This document shows positions 11,930 through 21,303 of a stretch of DNA of 64,000 nucleotides, piece by piece (positions within the stretch are counted from its first letter, which is position 1; each line of letters starts with the position of its first letter). The position numbers and the translations under genes are program-made. The notes below the pieces were generated by a model, which saw nothing but the letters and a program-made list of their open reading frames with translations, was not told the origin of the DNA and made no database searches. The stretch covers positions 14,656,001-14,720,000 of the forward strand of contig CM076954.1 of NCBI GenBank assembly GCA_039566865.1. The letters run 5' to 3'. This DNA comes from Aurelia coerulea (lineage: Eukaryota > Cnidaria > Scyphozoa > Semaeostomeae > Ulmaridae).

Positions 11930-13370
11930 TGACTTCTTCAAAATAAGCCATTTTTAGACAAAAAGGAAGACTTTAGCCTTAATTTTTGGTGAATACTTAG
12001 TACTTTCAAAGTTAGCCGATTTGGGAAATCTTTTGCCGTAGCTTTTGGTAAACATAGGTAATTCATAAATCGACTAATTACAGCGAAAAGGTAAGCCTAT
12101 TGACTTTCTTTTTCATGGAAAATAAGTCTCCCCGATATGAGCCAATTTTAGCAAAAAAAGTAACTACATCATTATTTTTTGGTGAAAAATAACTCAAATA
12201 AAAAATCTGGAGATTTTAGTGAAAAAGATAAGCCTTACTTTTTGCTCCAAAGCATAAATTTTCAAATAGGGCCAATTTTTGCAAAAAACCAAGGGGTATA
12301 TCCTTACTTTTTCCCTAAAATAGGAATTTTCAAAAACAAATGATTTTGCCAAAAACAAATGTTATAGCCTTACTTTTTGCCCAGAAAATAGGAATTTTCC
12401 AAAAGCAAAATATTTTGCAAAAAAACAAAGGGTATAGTCTTACTTTTTGCCGAAAAGTTGGAAATTTTGAACAATGTTAATTTTTGAAAAAACCAAAGGG
12501 TATAATCTTACTTTTTGCCCAAAAATGATTTTTTGCGAAAATAAGTCGATCAAAACTGATCCAACTTAGCACAAAAAGGGTAGCCTAAAGGCATAACAAA
12601 TTCCAAAGCGAGCGATTCAAAAGGGATTCCAAAAACGAGAGATTCCAAAAGCGAGCCAATTTTAGCCGAAGAGGTATCCTTGTAGCGTTACATTTTGCCA
12701 AAAATAAATAATTCCAAAAGGAGTCATTGTTAGTTAAGAAGGTAAGACTTACTTTTTGCCGAAAAATAAGTCAATCCAAAATGAGCCAATTTTTGCGAAA
12801 AATGTAAGCCTACAGTCTCACTTTTGTGTGAAAAAAGTCATTACCAAAATGTGCAGAACTTTACAAAAGAAATAAGTCAATCCAGAATGAGTCAATTTTA
12901 GTGAAAAAGGCAAGTCTATTCCCTTTCTTTGTGGCAAAAATAAGTCACTCCAAGATGAGCCGATTTGAGCGAAAAAGCAGCCTTTAGCCATGAGGTATTT
13001 AGCCTCTGCGCGCAGACCCATTGTCCAAAGGAGACAATAGGTCTGTGCGCAGGCTATGGGCGATTCTGACAAGTGAAGAATGTTTCAGAATTGTCCATGC
13101 CATGTCTCAAATGAATTATTAAAATGCTTACTTTGTTTTGAGCTTCGCGAAGCTGCAAGTGATCCCGGCGCCTTAACTCCTACTAGATTCTCCATAGAAT
13201 TTACGTCACATACGTATCTCTGATAGAACCTTTCGAATTACTGGTACAGGGTAGCCTCACTTTTTGCAGAAAAATAAGTCAATCCAACATTAACCAATTT
13301 TAGTGAAAAAAGCAAGCGTGTAGTCTCACTTAGCAAAAAAGGTAGGAGGATTGTCAGAAAAAAAGGTAAA
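11930..13370. repeat. Degenerate tandem array built on AAAAATAAGTCAATCCAAAA
   Basis: Units of roughly 60-70 bp recur with blocks such as CTTACTTTTTGCC, AAAATAAGTCAATCCAAAATG and AGCCAATTTTAGCGAAAAAG. About twenty degraded units can be followed, mixing GAGCCAATTTT and AAAGGGTATAGTCTTAC variants. A short foldback (13000-13056) interrupts the array. There is no coding potential. Confidence 0.75.
13000..13056. mobile_element. 57-bp TAGCC...GGCTA foldback micro-element
   Basis: The left arm TAGCCTCTGCGCGCAGACCC and the right arm GGTCTGTGCGCAGGCTA pair around a central AAAGG. It belongs by its ends to the short TAGCCTG family also seen at 17571, 33073, 42673, 57153 and 60590. I do not see an intact target duplication. 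Confidence 0.65.
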
Positions 13371-13379
13371 TGAAGTCTG

Positions 13380-15250
13380 GAAACCTAAGCGGAGGCGGGC
13401 CTCGCGGCTTACGCAACGGCATTAAAAGGTAGGCTAGGTCTCATCATTGGCAAAAATTGTGGCCTAATGTTCTCAAACAGACTCTTGAGTAACAAAGCTT
13501 TATATTCGTTATTTTGCAATCTTTTCTTGAGATTACCATAATATTTCAGTGAACTCTTAACTCCTAGTTGTTTCCAAAGAAAAAGGCCTCTTTGAAATAT
13601 ACTGTATGTAGCCGCACTCGATAGAAACTCAGCAACCGTAGAGGAATCGCATCTGACACTCTGAAGTACAACTTTATTTGGGAAGGTATATCTCATATAC
13701 CTGTCAAGCTAGTGAATGGTTCTCAGCTTTTCACACCCTAGGTTTCACACTGATAGCTTACGTTTTGCACTCTGCAGATCGACCTGCCATATCGTCATCA
13801 AAACAACTCCAATCGGTGAGAAGTTGACAAACGACTGATCCCAATCTTTGTTTGCAACTTTCAAAAACAGTGAGAATTTCGTAGCTCAACTGTGTCATGT
13901 TTATCAAACGTATTTGTAAATAAACTAAAGGAGACAAGCTGGAAAATATTGGCAGATCAAAAGCTGATCGCTTCTGTTTTTCTTCATTGTTCATATACGA
14001 CGAAATACGATCACAGATTGAGACACTTGCAAATAGTTGTTGAAAGGGGAAAGACGAAAGTCTGCTGGATGTATCAAAGCTTTGAAGAGAACACCCAGCC
14101 TCTGTCTCAGGAAAGTCTAAGGGTACTTGAGAATTAGGCCAGATTACCGTGCATTCAACTTTCGAAAGGTAAGATATATTTTTTGGTATTTGATAGGCAT
14201 ATAATCATTTGCTAGGCGTGCACACAGGGCACTTCCTTGCGAAGGTGCGAAGGTTAGATTATACATAAACAATATGAGTGATCGATTGACCGTTGGATGA
14301 AATGTTCATTTTAACCTTCAGATATCAGAATCACGGAAATAAACATCAATCAGCTGATCGGAATACATGATATAGGACGCACCCACAACAGAACTGCGGC
14401 CTAACAAAGTATCAACTCAGAGCTTTTGGAAGTTGCTAAAATGGCTCTGAGTGTTGGCTGCAGGACTTGCAGAAATCCCCGGTGGGTGCAATTCAATTGT
14501 ATAAGGTACACCACGCTCGTCCATACCATTTCATAGGATAATCTGGTAAAAATACCCCTTATCATGGAAAATTTTGAAGGTAACCCCCCTTTAAAGGAGT
14601 ATCACTGAGCCCTAAAGAAATCTGTACAGTACAAAAACTGGTCCTGAGAGAAAGGTTTGGGATTCACTATTCTGATATCTCTTTGTTGGAAAATAGTAGA
14701 ATCCAATAAAACTTGGGTATCAAACTTGGACCAGGTGAAATTGACTTTTATTCTAGGGTCCCGAGTCCACCAGCATTTAACTGTTTTTGGGTCGGGATAT
14801 TTTCTGAAGTAAAATACCCCATTTTTTCTGAGATTCTAGGTCCTAGGATTCTGCTTCGAATGTGCCCCTTTCTCAGCGAAATCATGGACGAGGGTGGTGT
14901 CATGTTTTCATTAACATTGCACCCACCGGGCAGAAATCGTCTTGAAAGAAACAGAGCAAATGACTTGTTGCCAGATGTTTGCAATAGGACCCAACAAAAA
15001 ATTCAAATCTTCACCATTATACGCATTTCTTCAGAAATTTGAGCCAGAAATGAGAGTATCTTAAAATCATCAGATGTTTTTTAATCATTTCACTACATGT
15101 TAAAGGGTGTCCAAATATAATGTGCCCAATTTGAGTGGCTGCTGTGGAGGAGCTGTAGGTCCATTCGTCCCATTTTCTACACAGTTAAAACATGGGACTC
15201 AGGTAATCAGCCTAAGGTGCCATTTAATCCACACTTGTATCCTTTTCTTT
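13380..15250. other. Intergenic DNA, no gene recognised
   Basis: Several open frames of 80-110 codons occur on both strands (for example 14713-15042 and its antisense), but none shows a known domain. This stretch may include untranslated or promoter sequence of the Tctex1-domain gene downstream, since an acceptor-like TTTTCTTTTCAG ends at 15254. Confidence 0.4.
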
Positions 15251-15305
15251 TCAGTGAATCAAGGAAAACATACATTTCCAACAGAATACACAAAAAACTG
15301 AAGCA

Positions 15306-16214
15306 ATGTCTGCCATCAGCAAACTGTCTATAGACGCTGCAGCTATGTTCATCTCACGCAGCAGAAGCCCGTCTCCAGAGCAGCGACAAAAACATCTTGA
15401 CGTCACACGGAGCCGTTCACATGGATCATCACCAATGCCCATAAGAAATCAGAGGCACTTGGCAAAGTCAATGGCTAAGGAAAATAACCTCCTTGACAAT
15501 AATGAAACAGTGTCCCGAAACCCATTCTTTGCGCGGTCGTCACGTTACGCACAAGACAGCACAGTAACGAAGCCTGAAAACGAGTCAGCTATGATCAACG
15601 GTAGTAAGGCTTTGGAAATTGAATACAAACAACGGAAGACTTCAAAGTGCGAGAATGGAGCAGGCGAGGGTTCCGAGAAACGGAAAAAGAACTCGGTAGT
15701 GAAGAACTTCCTGGTGAATCGTCTTCGCTCGGGCTCGTGGCATGCGTCATCGAGCTCCGACGATTTCAAAGCGCCAAAAGGTGTACGAAAAGTTAGCGAA
15801 GGCAGCAGCAGAGAACATTTTAACGGTGACAGCTCCAAGGCCGAGAATTCAGACAACTCAGGAAATAGTCGGATAGACAAAGAGCTCACAGGCCTAGTCG
15901 ATCATGTTTTGGAAACACATTTACGGAATGAAAAGTTCGACAGAGGCCAAGCATCGGAGAAGTGTTGCCTTTTGAGCAAAGTACTAGAGAAAGCTGTTAA
16001 AAGCAGACTGAATACTAGTGGAAATAATTTTAAGATAAGTGTCTTAGTGTATATGGGGGAAATTAAGGACGATGGAATAAAGATGGCGACCCAGTGTGCA
16101 TGGGAACCGAGTCAAGATCATTTTGCCATGGCTACATATGAATCAGATAAACTATTCGTATCAGCAATGGTATTTGCCGTTGAATTTGACAATGGGTATG
16201 ATGCAGGTAGCTAG
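15306..16214 (+). CDS. Tctex1 domain-containing protein (dynein light chain Tctex-type family)
   Basis: A 302-residue open frame in one exon. A good acceptor (CTTTTCTTTTCAG) ends at 15254, 51 bp upstream of the ATG, so the 5' UTR is probably split. Residues 1-190 are Ser/Arg/Lys-rich and apparently disordered, with SRSRSPSPEQ and several basic clusters. Residues 196-296 look like a Tctex1 fold: a helix (LVDHVLETHLRNEKF), a second helix (LLSKVLEKAVKSRL), then strands NNFKISVLVYMGE, IKMATQCAWEPSQDHFAMATY and LFVSAMVFAVEFD. The Cys-x-Trp followed by an Asp matches the family motif. The long N-terminus with a C-terminal domain resembles TCTEX1D1/D4 (DYNLT4/5) rather than the short dynein light chains. 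Such proteins bind dynein intermediate chain or act in cilia. Exact orthology is not settled. Confidence 0.8.
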   Translation: MSAISKLSIDAAAMFISRSRSPSPEQRQKHLDVTRSRSHGSSPMPIRNQRHLAKSMAKENNLLDNNETVSRNPFFARSSRYAQDSTVTKPENESAMINGSKALEIEYKQRKTSKCENGAGEGSEKRKKNSVVKNFLVNRLRSGSWHASSSSDDFKAPKGVRKVSEGSSREHFNGDSSKAENSDNSGNSRIDKELTGLVDHVLETHLRNEKFDRGQASEKCCLLSKVLEKAVKSRLNTSGNNFKISVLVYMGEIKDDGIKMATQCAWEPSQDHFAMATYESDKLFVSAMVFAVEFDNGYDAGS

Positions 16215-16890
16215 AAATATGGACCTGTTTACATGAAGGTACCGCAGAAAGTGGCCTGTCTGGCTCCGTGACGTCATGCTGACTAGGGGCCTTGACTCCA
16301 TAGGGGTGGTCGAGAATCGACGCAACTATTACCATTTTGATGGACACAAATGTCGACCAGACAAATAATTCGATTGCAATTGCCCAGGCGTCGATGCAAT
16401 GCAAATGCATTTATATCCTTCGGGTGAGCCAGAAAAAAGTTCCCTCCTTTTAAATTTCAGAGCATCAAGACAACTTGATGGATCTGAATAATTAAAATTC
16501 TGGTTAAAAGTCGGAAGATCAAACTATTTTAAGATTTTTCTTGCGTTTTCATTTATACGCACTGAAATTATAGGTAAATTCGATTTAATGATGATTTCTC
16601 GGTTGCGAAATACCTGAAAAAGGGCCTAAAATACTTAGTCAAATCGTAAGGAATCTCCTCACACAGAACAATGACTTCTCTCGTGAGTATGGGGAATAGA
16701 TTTTCAAACAAATACTGAAGTTTTTCAATGTTTTATTAAAACAAGATTTGAGTCTTTGTCTGCCCTTTTGGTCCTAATTACAAGGGACTGTCAATATTTT
16801 TCATTATAACATTATTTGAGTTTTCAAATGCGTTTTTAAAGAGAAAAGGTTTGTCGTCTTGCTCCTGGCCTTACCATGGGCGAAATGAAG
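16215..16890. other. Downstream flank of the Tctex1-domain gene, nothing recognised
   Basis: AT-rich sequence, probably including the gene's 3' UTR. No gene, RNA or element ends are visible. Confidence 0.4.
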
Positions 16891-16894
16891 ATAA

Positions 16895-17170
16895 AAATTT
16901 AGGCTTAGAGCCCAGTAATCAACATGAAGGCCTGGAGCCCACTAATCAACATATCTTCAGTCCTTTGTTGCCTTTAAAGCATTCTTTCTATCAAATCAAT
17001 CATAAAACCATAGTTATTATTCTTGTGCCTGTTAACCTGCTCTGGTATCAAGGTAGCTGGCAACAAAATACGGTAATTGCAAGTATAGAAGTTAGAACCA
17101 AACATGGTAAGCTTTGAAGGCAACAAAGGACTAAAGGTATGTTGATTAGTGGGCTTTAGGCCTAAATTTT
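16895..17170. mobile_element. Foldback MITE with AAAATTTAGGC ends
   Basis: The left arm AAAATTTAGGCTTAGAGCCC, with CTAATCAACAT and CCTTTGTTGCCTT, pairs with GGGCTTTAGGCCTAAATTTT at the right. The arms exceed 80 bp including degraded pairing. It is non-coding and I see no clear target duplication. Confidence 0.7.
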
Positions 17171-17570
17171 GTCTGCAGCTCACACATGGCCTTACGATTG
17201 ATCACAAAGTTGCACTTTCCACCTCACACGTCGATTTCACATGTTCAGTTAGATATAAACATTTACCCGGCTTCAATCGGCCATTCCTTTCCGTAGCTGT
17301 GGGAGATTCTCTGCAGAAAGCCCCGTTCAAAAGCATGCAAAACGAATGAAAACAAAGATCCAAATTTCTCCGGTTTTCGTTCCTAACAACAATGACATTT
17401 ACAAGTATCAGTGCATGTTATCCTCCTTCAAGAATGGAATCTCCCTAATTGATCTTTTTATACCAATAGGAAGATGTGTTCATCATCCCAAGAGGAATGC
17501 ACGTGCTAAAGCAGAGGCAAGTTGTTGCTGTAAGGCAGGAATCGCGAGGGAACTTTGTCATGAATTTAGG

Positions 17571-17598
17571 TAGGATAGTCGAGTCTGCACGCAGGCTA
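17571..17598. mobile_element. 28-bp TAGG...GGCTA micro-insertion with 9-bp target duplication
   Basis: GAATTTAGG occurs directly on both sides (17562-17570 and 17599-17607) of a 28-bp insert that begins TAGGATAGTCGAG and ends TGCACGCAGGCTA. The right end is the common end of the TAGCCTG family. The exact 9-bp duplication is direct evidence of insertion. Confidence 0.8.
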
Positions 17599-17909
17599 GA
17601 ATTTAGGCCATTTTTGAAGGCTTTTCGAGGGCTTTCTCGGGAAAATTCCTTATATTTTCGGAAGAAAGGGGCCAATTTCAGCAAATGAAATTCTTAAAAT
17701 CCATTTAACATGTCAGCATTCAACAAAATAACAACAAATATCATTACTGTCATGTTCAGGGTAAAGTAGCCTTTCAAACGTGGTGCCTTTTTCTTCTGAC
17801 TCACCCGGTAGTATGCAACTGTCTGACGACGCTCAAGTTAGCACAATTTGTGAGAATAATTTCGCACTTTGGGCTTCATGTTTCGAAAAGCATAAGGCAG
17901 ATAAAAAAT

Positions 17910-18299
17910 CAATAGACCTTTTAGCTATTCTATAAAAGAGCCTGCAATCCTGGACAAAATATATTGGAACAACGTAAGATTCTACAATTTCAAATGAACA
18001 ACCCCGATACAATGTTGCTTGCCTGTTTTCAGCTTCAAGATGCCAACCAACATTGTTTCGGGGGTAAAAGGGGGTGGTGCAAATGTAAGAGTGAGATAAT
18101 CTGCGAAAAGCAACTTTGTTCCAAAGATTTTGTCCAGGATTGTGGATCGAGCGTTATTTTTGGACATTTTTATACGCGAGGTTCGATCGAGTGGCATTAG
18201 AGCTTCTACCACCATTGTGCACATTGGAAAATTCCTCAAAATGCAACAAAATATCGTTCGATTCAGATTCTTTCTCAGAATAGCTAAAAGGTCTACTGG
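17910..18299. mobile_element. CAATAGACCTTTTAGC palindromic MITE, copy 2
   Basis: Starts CAATAGACCTTTTAGCTATT and ends AATAGCTAAAAGGTCTACTG. Interior blocks (GATCGAGCGTTATTTTT, ATCGAGTGGCATTAGAGC, GTGCACATTGGAAAATTC) correspond to the copy at 6718-6895. It is about twice as long as copy 1, so copy 1 is probably an internal-deletion derivative. Confidence 0.75.
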
Positions 18300-18472
18300 A
18301 TTATTGGGAAAAATGAAAAATTCCACCGAAATAGAGAAGAATAATTTCACTTCATATGCACTGTAGCAGAATTACAAATATGCCTTGAAAAATAACGTAT
18401 TAAACGTATCGAGCATAAATTGTTATCAGTAAAATAAAAATTCACCTTACAGTTATGAGCTATGCTACTTGA

Positions 18473-19585
18473 ATGAATTCATATGCATTAAAAATGTTCT
18501 TAACATTACCCCTCATTACTCATTTAGTATCTGAAATGTTCTATGGGCAAAGACAGATTTCAGCACCAGGTAAATCACAGAAAGCCTTCAAACCAAAAGA
18601 ACTCGTAAAGAACGAAAATTTTGAAATTCTTACATTTATGTGCGGGTTTTATGGTTCATTGTTGAAAACTAAAGGTGAAGATGATGAATCGATTATAAAA
18701 CATTTAATTGCCGAATGTTTGAAAGGGAATGGAGAAGAGGAAAGACAGAGATTTTTATTGCGTGTGCTAGAGGCATTAGCCGATCAGGAAACGTATCATA
18801 GTAAAAGAACTCGTAAAGAACGAAAATTTTGAAATTCTTACATTTATGTGCGGGTTTTATGGTTCATTGTTGAAAACTAAAGGTGAAGATGATGAATCGA
18901 TTATAAAACATTTAGTTGCCGAATGTTTGAAAGGAAATGGAGAAGAGGAAAGACAGAGATTTTTATTGCGTGTGCTAGAGGCATTAGCCGATCAGGAAAC
19001 GTATCATAGTAAAAGAACTCGTAAAGAACGAAAATTTTGAAATTCTTACATTTATGTGCGGGTTTTATGGTTCATTGTTGAAAACTAAAGGTGAAGATGA
19101 TGAATCGATTATAAAACATTTAGTTGCCGAATGTTTGAAAGGAAATGGAGAAGAGGAAAGACAGAGATTTTTATTGCGTGTGCTAGAGGCATTAGCCGAT
19201 CAGGAAACGTATCATAGTAAAAGAACTCGTAAAGAACGAAAATTTTGAAATTCTTACATTTATGTGCGGGTTTTATGGTTCATTGTTGAAAACTAAAGGT
19301 GAAGATGATGAATCGATTATAAAACATTTAGTTGCCGAATGTTTGAAAGGGAATGGAGAAGAGGAAAGACAGAGATTTTTATTGCGTGTGCTAGAGGCAT
19401 TAGCCGATCAGGAAACGTATCATCTTGGAAGAGCTCTGGTTTGTACTGTGGAGTATTTGAACCCAAAATGTGTATATAGTAACAAGAAACTTATTACGGA
19501 AATCATCGACCAACTCATTATTCGCTTTATGCCTATCCTGACACACGCTTATACAGCAAGTGTAGTTCATGGATATGTATGTTAG
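18473..19585 (+). CDS. Unrecognised protein-coding segment disrupted by fourfold 208-bp duplication
   Basis: I do not recognise the product. The first repeat reads as MCGFYGSLLKTKGEDDESII..., with a helical, charged stretch ending FLLRVLEALADQETYH. In the last copy this frame runs on into LGRALVCTVEYLNPKCVYSN and ends in a stop at 19583. Upstream of the first copy the same frame has MNSYALKMFLTLPLITHLVS. The 208-bp unit is not a multiple of three, so each internal junction shifts frame and runs into TGA after NENF. The undivided protein would therefore have contained one copy. This may be one exon of a larger gene, a broken gene, or an assembly artefact. The helical pattern hints at an alpha-solenoid, but nothing specific. 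Confidence 0.4.
18595..19425 (+). repeat. Four direct tandem copies of a 208-bp unit
   Basis: Units begin at 18595, 18803, 19011 and 19219, each starting AAAAGAACTCGTAAAGAACG. They are nearly identical; differences include ATTTAATTGCC against ATTTAGTTGCC and GGGAAT against GGAAAT. The last unit runs into unique sequence after CGTATCAT. Near-identity means very recent amplification or misassembly. Confidence 0.95.
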
Positions 19586-19749
19586 CTTGGTAGAAATTGG
19601 ATCATCAAAATAAGATGAACAAATAACGATCAATAAAACCCATATTTTGTGATAGTGGAAGTGGAATTCCCTCTGAATTTGCCACAGGGGGGGGGTCCTT
19701 TCCTTAATTTTGAGGCTCTGGTACCCAGGGTACAGGACGCCCAAATTAC

Positions 19750-20055
19750 ATACAGTTTATTCGAAAAAATATTTTTCTCCTATTAAAAATATTGATGAAT
19801 TTTTGTATTGAAATATTGTTGTTCTCCTTCCGCTTTTCTGCACAACTATAGCGCGTTATTTGTGAAATAAATATTTTTACAACAGAGCACAACCCCCTTG
19901 TTTCCTTGTGCTCTCTTGTAAAGATATTTATTTCGCAAATAACGCGCGATGGTTGTGCAGGTAAGCGAAAGAAGAACATCAATATGTTTGTATTTTCCAA
20001 TAAAAATTCATCAATATCTTTAATATAAGAAAATATTTTCGCGAATAAACTGTAA
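19750..20055. mobile_element. 305-bp palindromic MITE
   Basis: The left end TACAGTTTATTCG pairs with CGAATAAACTGTA at the right. Pairing continues inward through TATTGATGAATTTTT, TTCTGCACAAC/GTTGTGCAG and GCGCGTTATTTGTGAAATAA, to a short central loop near CAACCCCCTTGTTTCC. It is nearly a full-length inverted repeat with no coding sequence. Confidence 0.8.
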
Positions 20056-21303
20056 TATGGTCTCTCAGTGGGCGAGTCAGAAAAATTGTTTATTTTTGTT
20101 TTAGTGCAGGACAAAAACGAAGCAATCCCTTTTAGAAATTTTAATTTCTTTGCAACAACGCAAGATCAACTGAGATCTGAATACCCTGTAGACATTTTTA
20201 GGCTGAAACACCATAAGACGGATCTCTTAAAAACGGTAGACCAAAAAATGCAAAAATATTCAGCAAAAGCAGGGAGCTAATTTTGGATTCAAATCAGAAA
20301 CAGAAATAATGGGTGGGTCTTATTCATTTTTCAGCTTGATTGTTCAAAATACGATGCAAGCTTTCAGAGTGCATATGACATTCCCTTGTCACAAGAAGAC
20401 TTCATTTTATTCGAAAAAAGAAGGCAATAGGTGATATTTTCCTCTGGTAGCCACACTGTTTTCTTCGCAATGCAAAAATTGAAAAAACTCACCCAACAAC
20501 AAAGAATGCCAAAGCAGGACACCTACAGTCGGGGCTGCTTGCAAAATGACTGGTCAATCGCCCATCAAACAAGGATTGACTTTTCGACTTATAGGGAAGC
20601 AGCCTGGGGGGAGGACTCAGAGCAGTTAGGCCTATACACATTGCAATTAGCCTAGCAGTGGAATCTGGTCCATTAAGATCTAACTATCCAAAAAACTAAC
20701 CAGTTGACCTTTTGACCTAAGTTAAGAATAAGTTGGATAGAAAACTGATGAACCATCCCACAAACGGCCATAGTCACAAAGAAACATTTTATCCACTCGT
20801 AAATCTGAAATTAATTTTGTAAGTCCCAAGCCGAGATTAAAAGGAGCATTTCTGATCATTTTTCATACATTTGTGGTCTAAATTTTTAAATAAATCCTTT
20901 GTAACCCTGGTGTTTTTGCCTTGAAAAGAGTGAGCAGGATACCAAAATCTAAGTCGATCTTAGACTTAATACATGAACCCTTGTTTTCACCCCATTGCCC
21001 CTAACGATATATCTATACAATGATATACAACGATCAATAACGATATATATCGCAATACCCCCAAAATACTGTATCCTTTCCGTTGACTTTTACAATATAA
21101 CAATTCAATCAAGCAAAACTTAGATTAAGTCGATCTTTCATTGCTGCACAGAAACTCGAACTTTAAGAAAAGATTGCTTCCGAGTTCTTCGATTAAAACA
21201 AAACTAGGTATTATTTATGACTCGCCCAGAATACTCAACAATTATTCATGTGTTCGAAGATTACCTCACAATGACAGTAAGATTTTCTTGTCCATCTCTA
21301 TAT
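20056..21303. other. Intergenic DNA between the tandem-repeat ORF and URM1
   Basis: No gene recognised. There is a short ATCGATATA-like palindromic stretch near 21003-21052. The right part probably overlaps the URM1 3' UTR, since that gene reads leftward and stops at 21304. Confidence 0.4.

Noticed and set aside
14713..15042. 109-codon open frame and its antisense partner
   Set aside because: No domain, no supported splice context, and overlapping frames of similar length on the other strand. Likely chance.
20431..20655. 74-codon open frame
   Set aside because: No recognisable domain, no conserved context, and AT-rich surroundings where such frames arise by chance.
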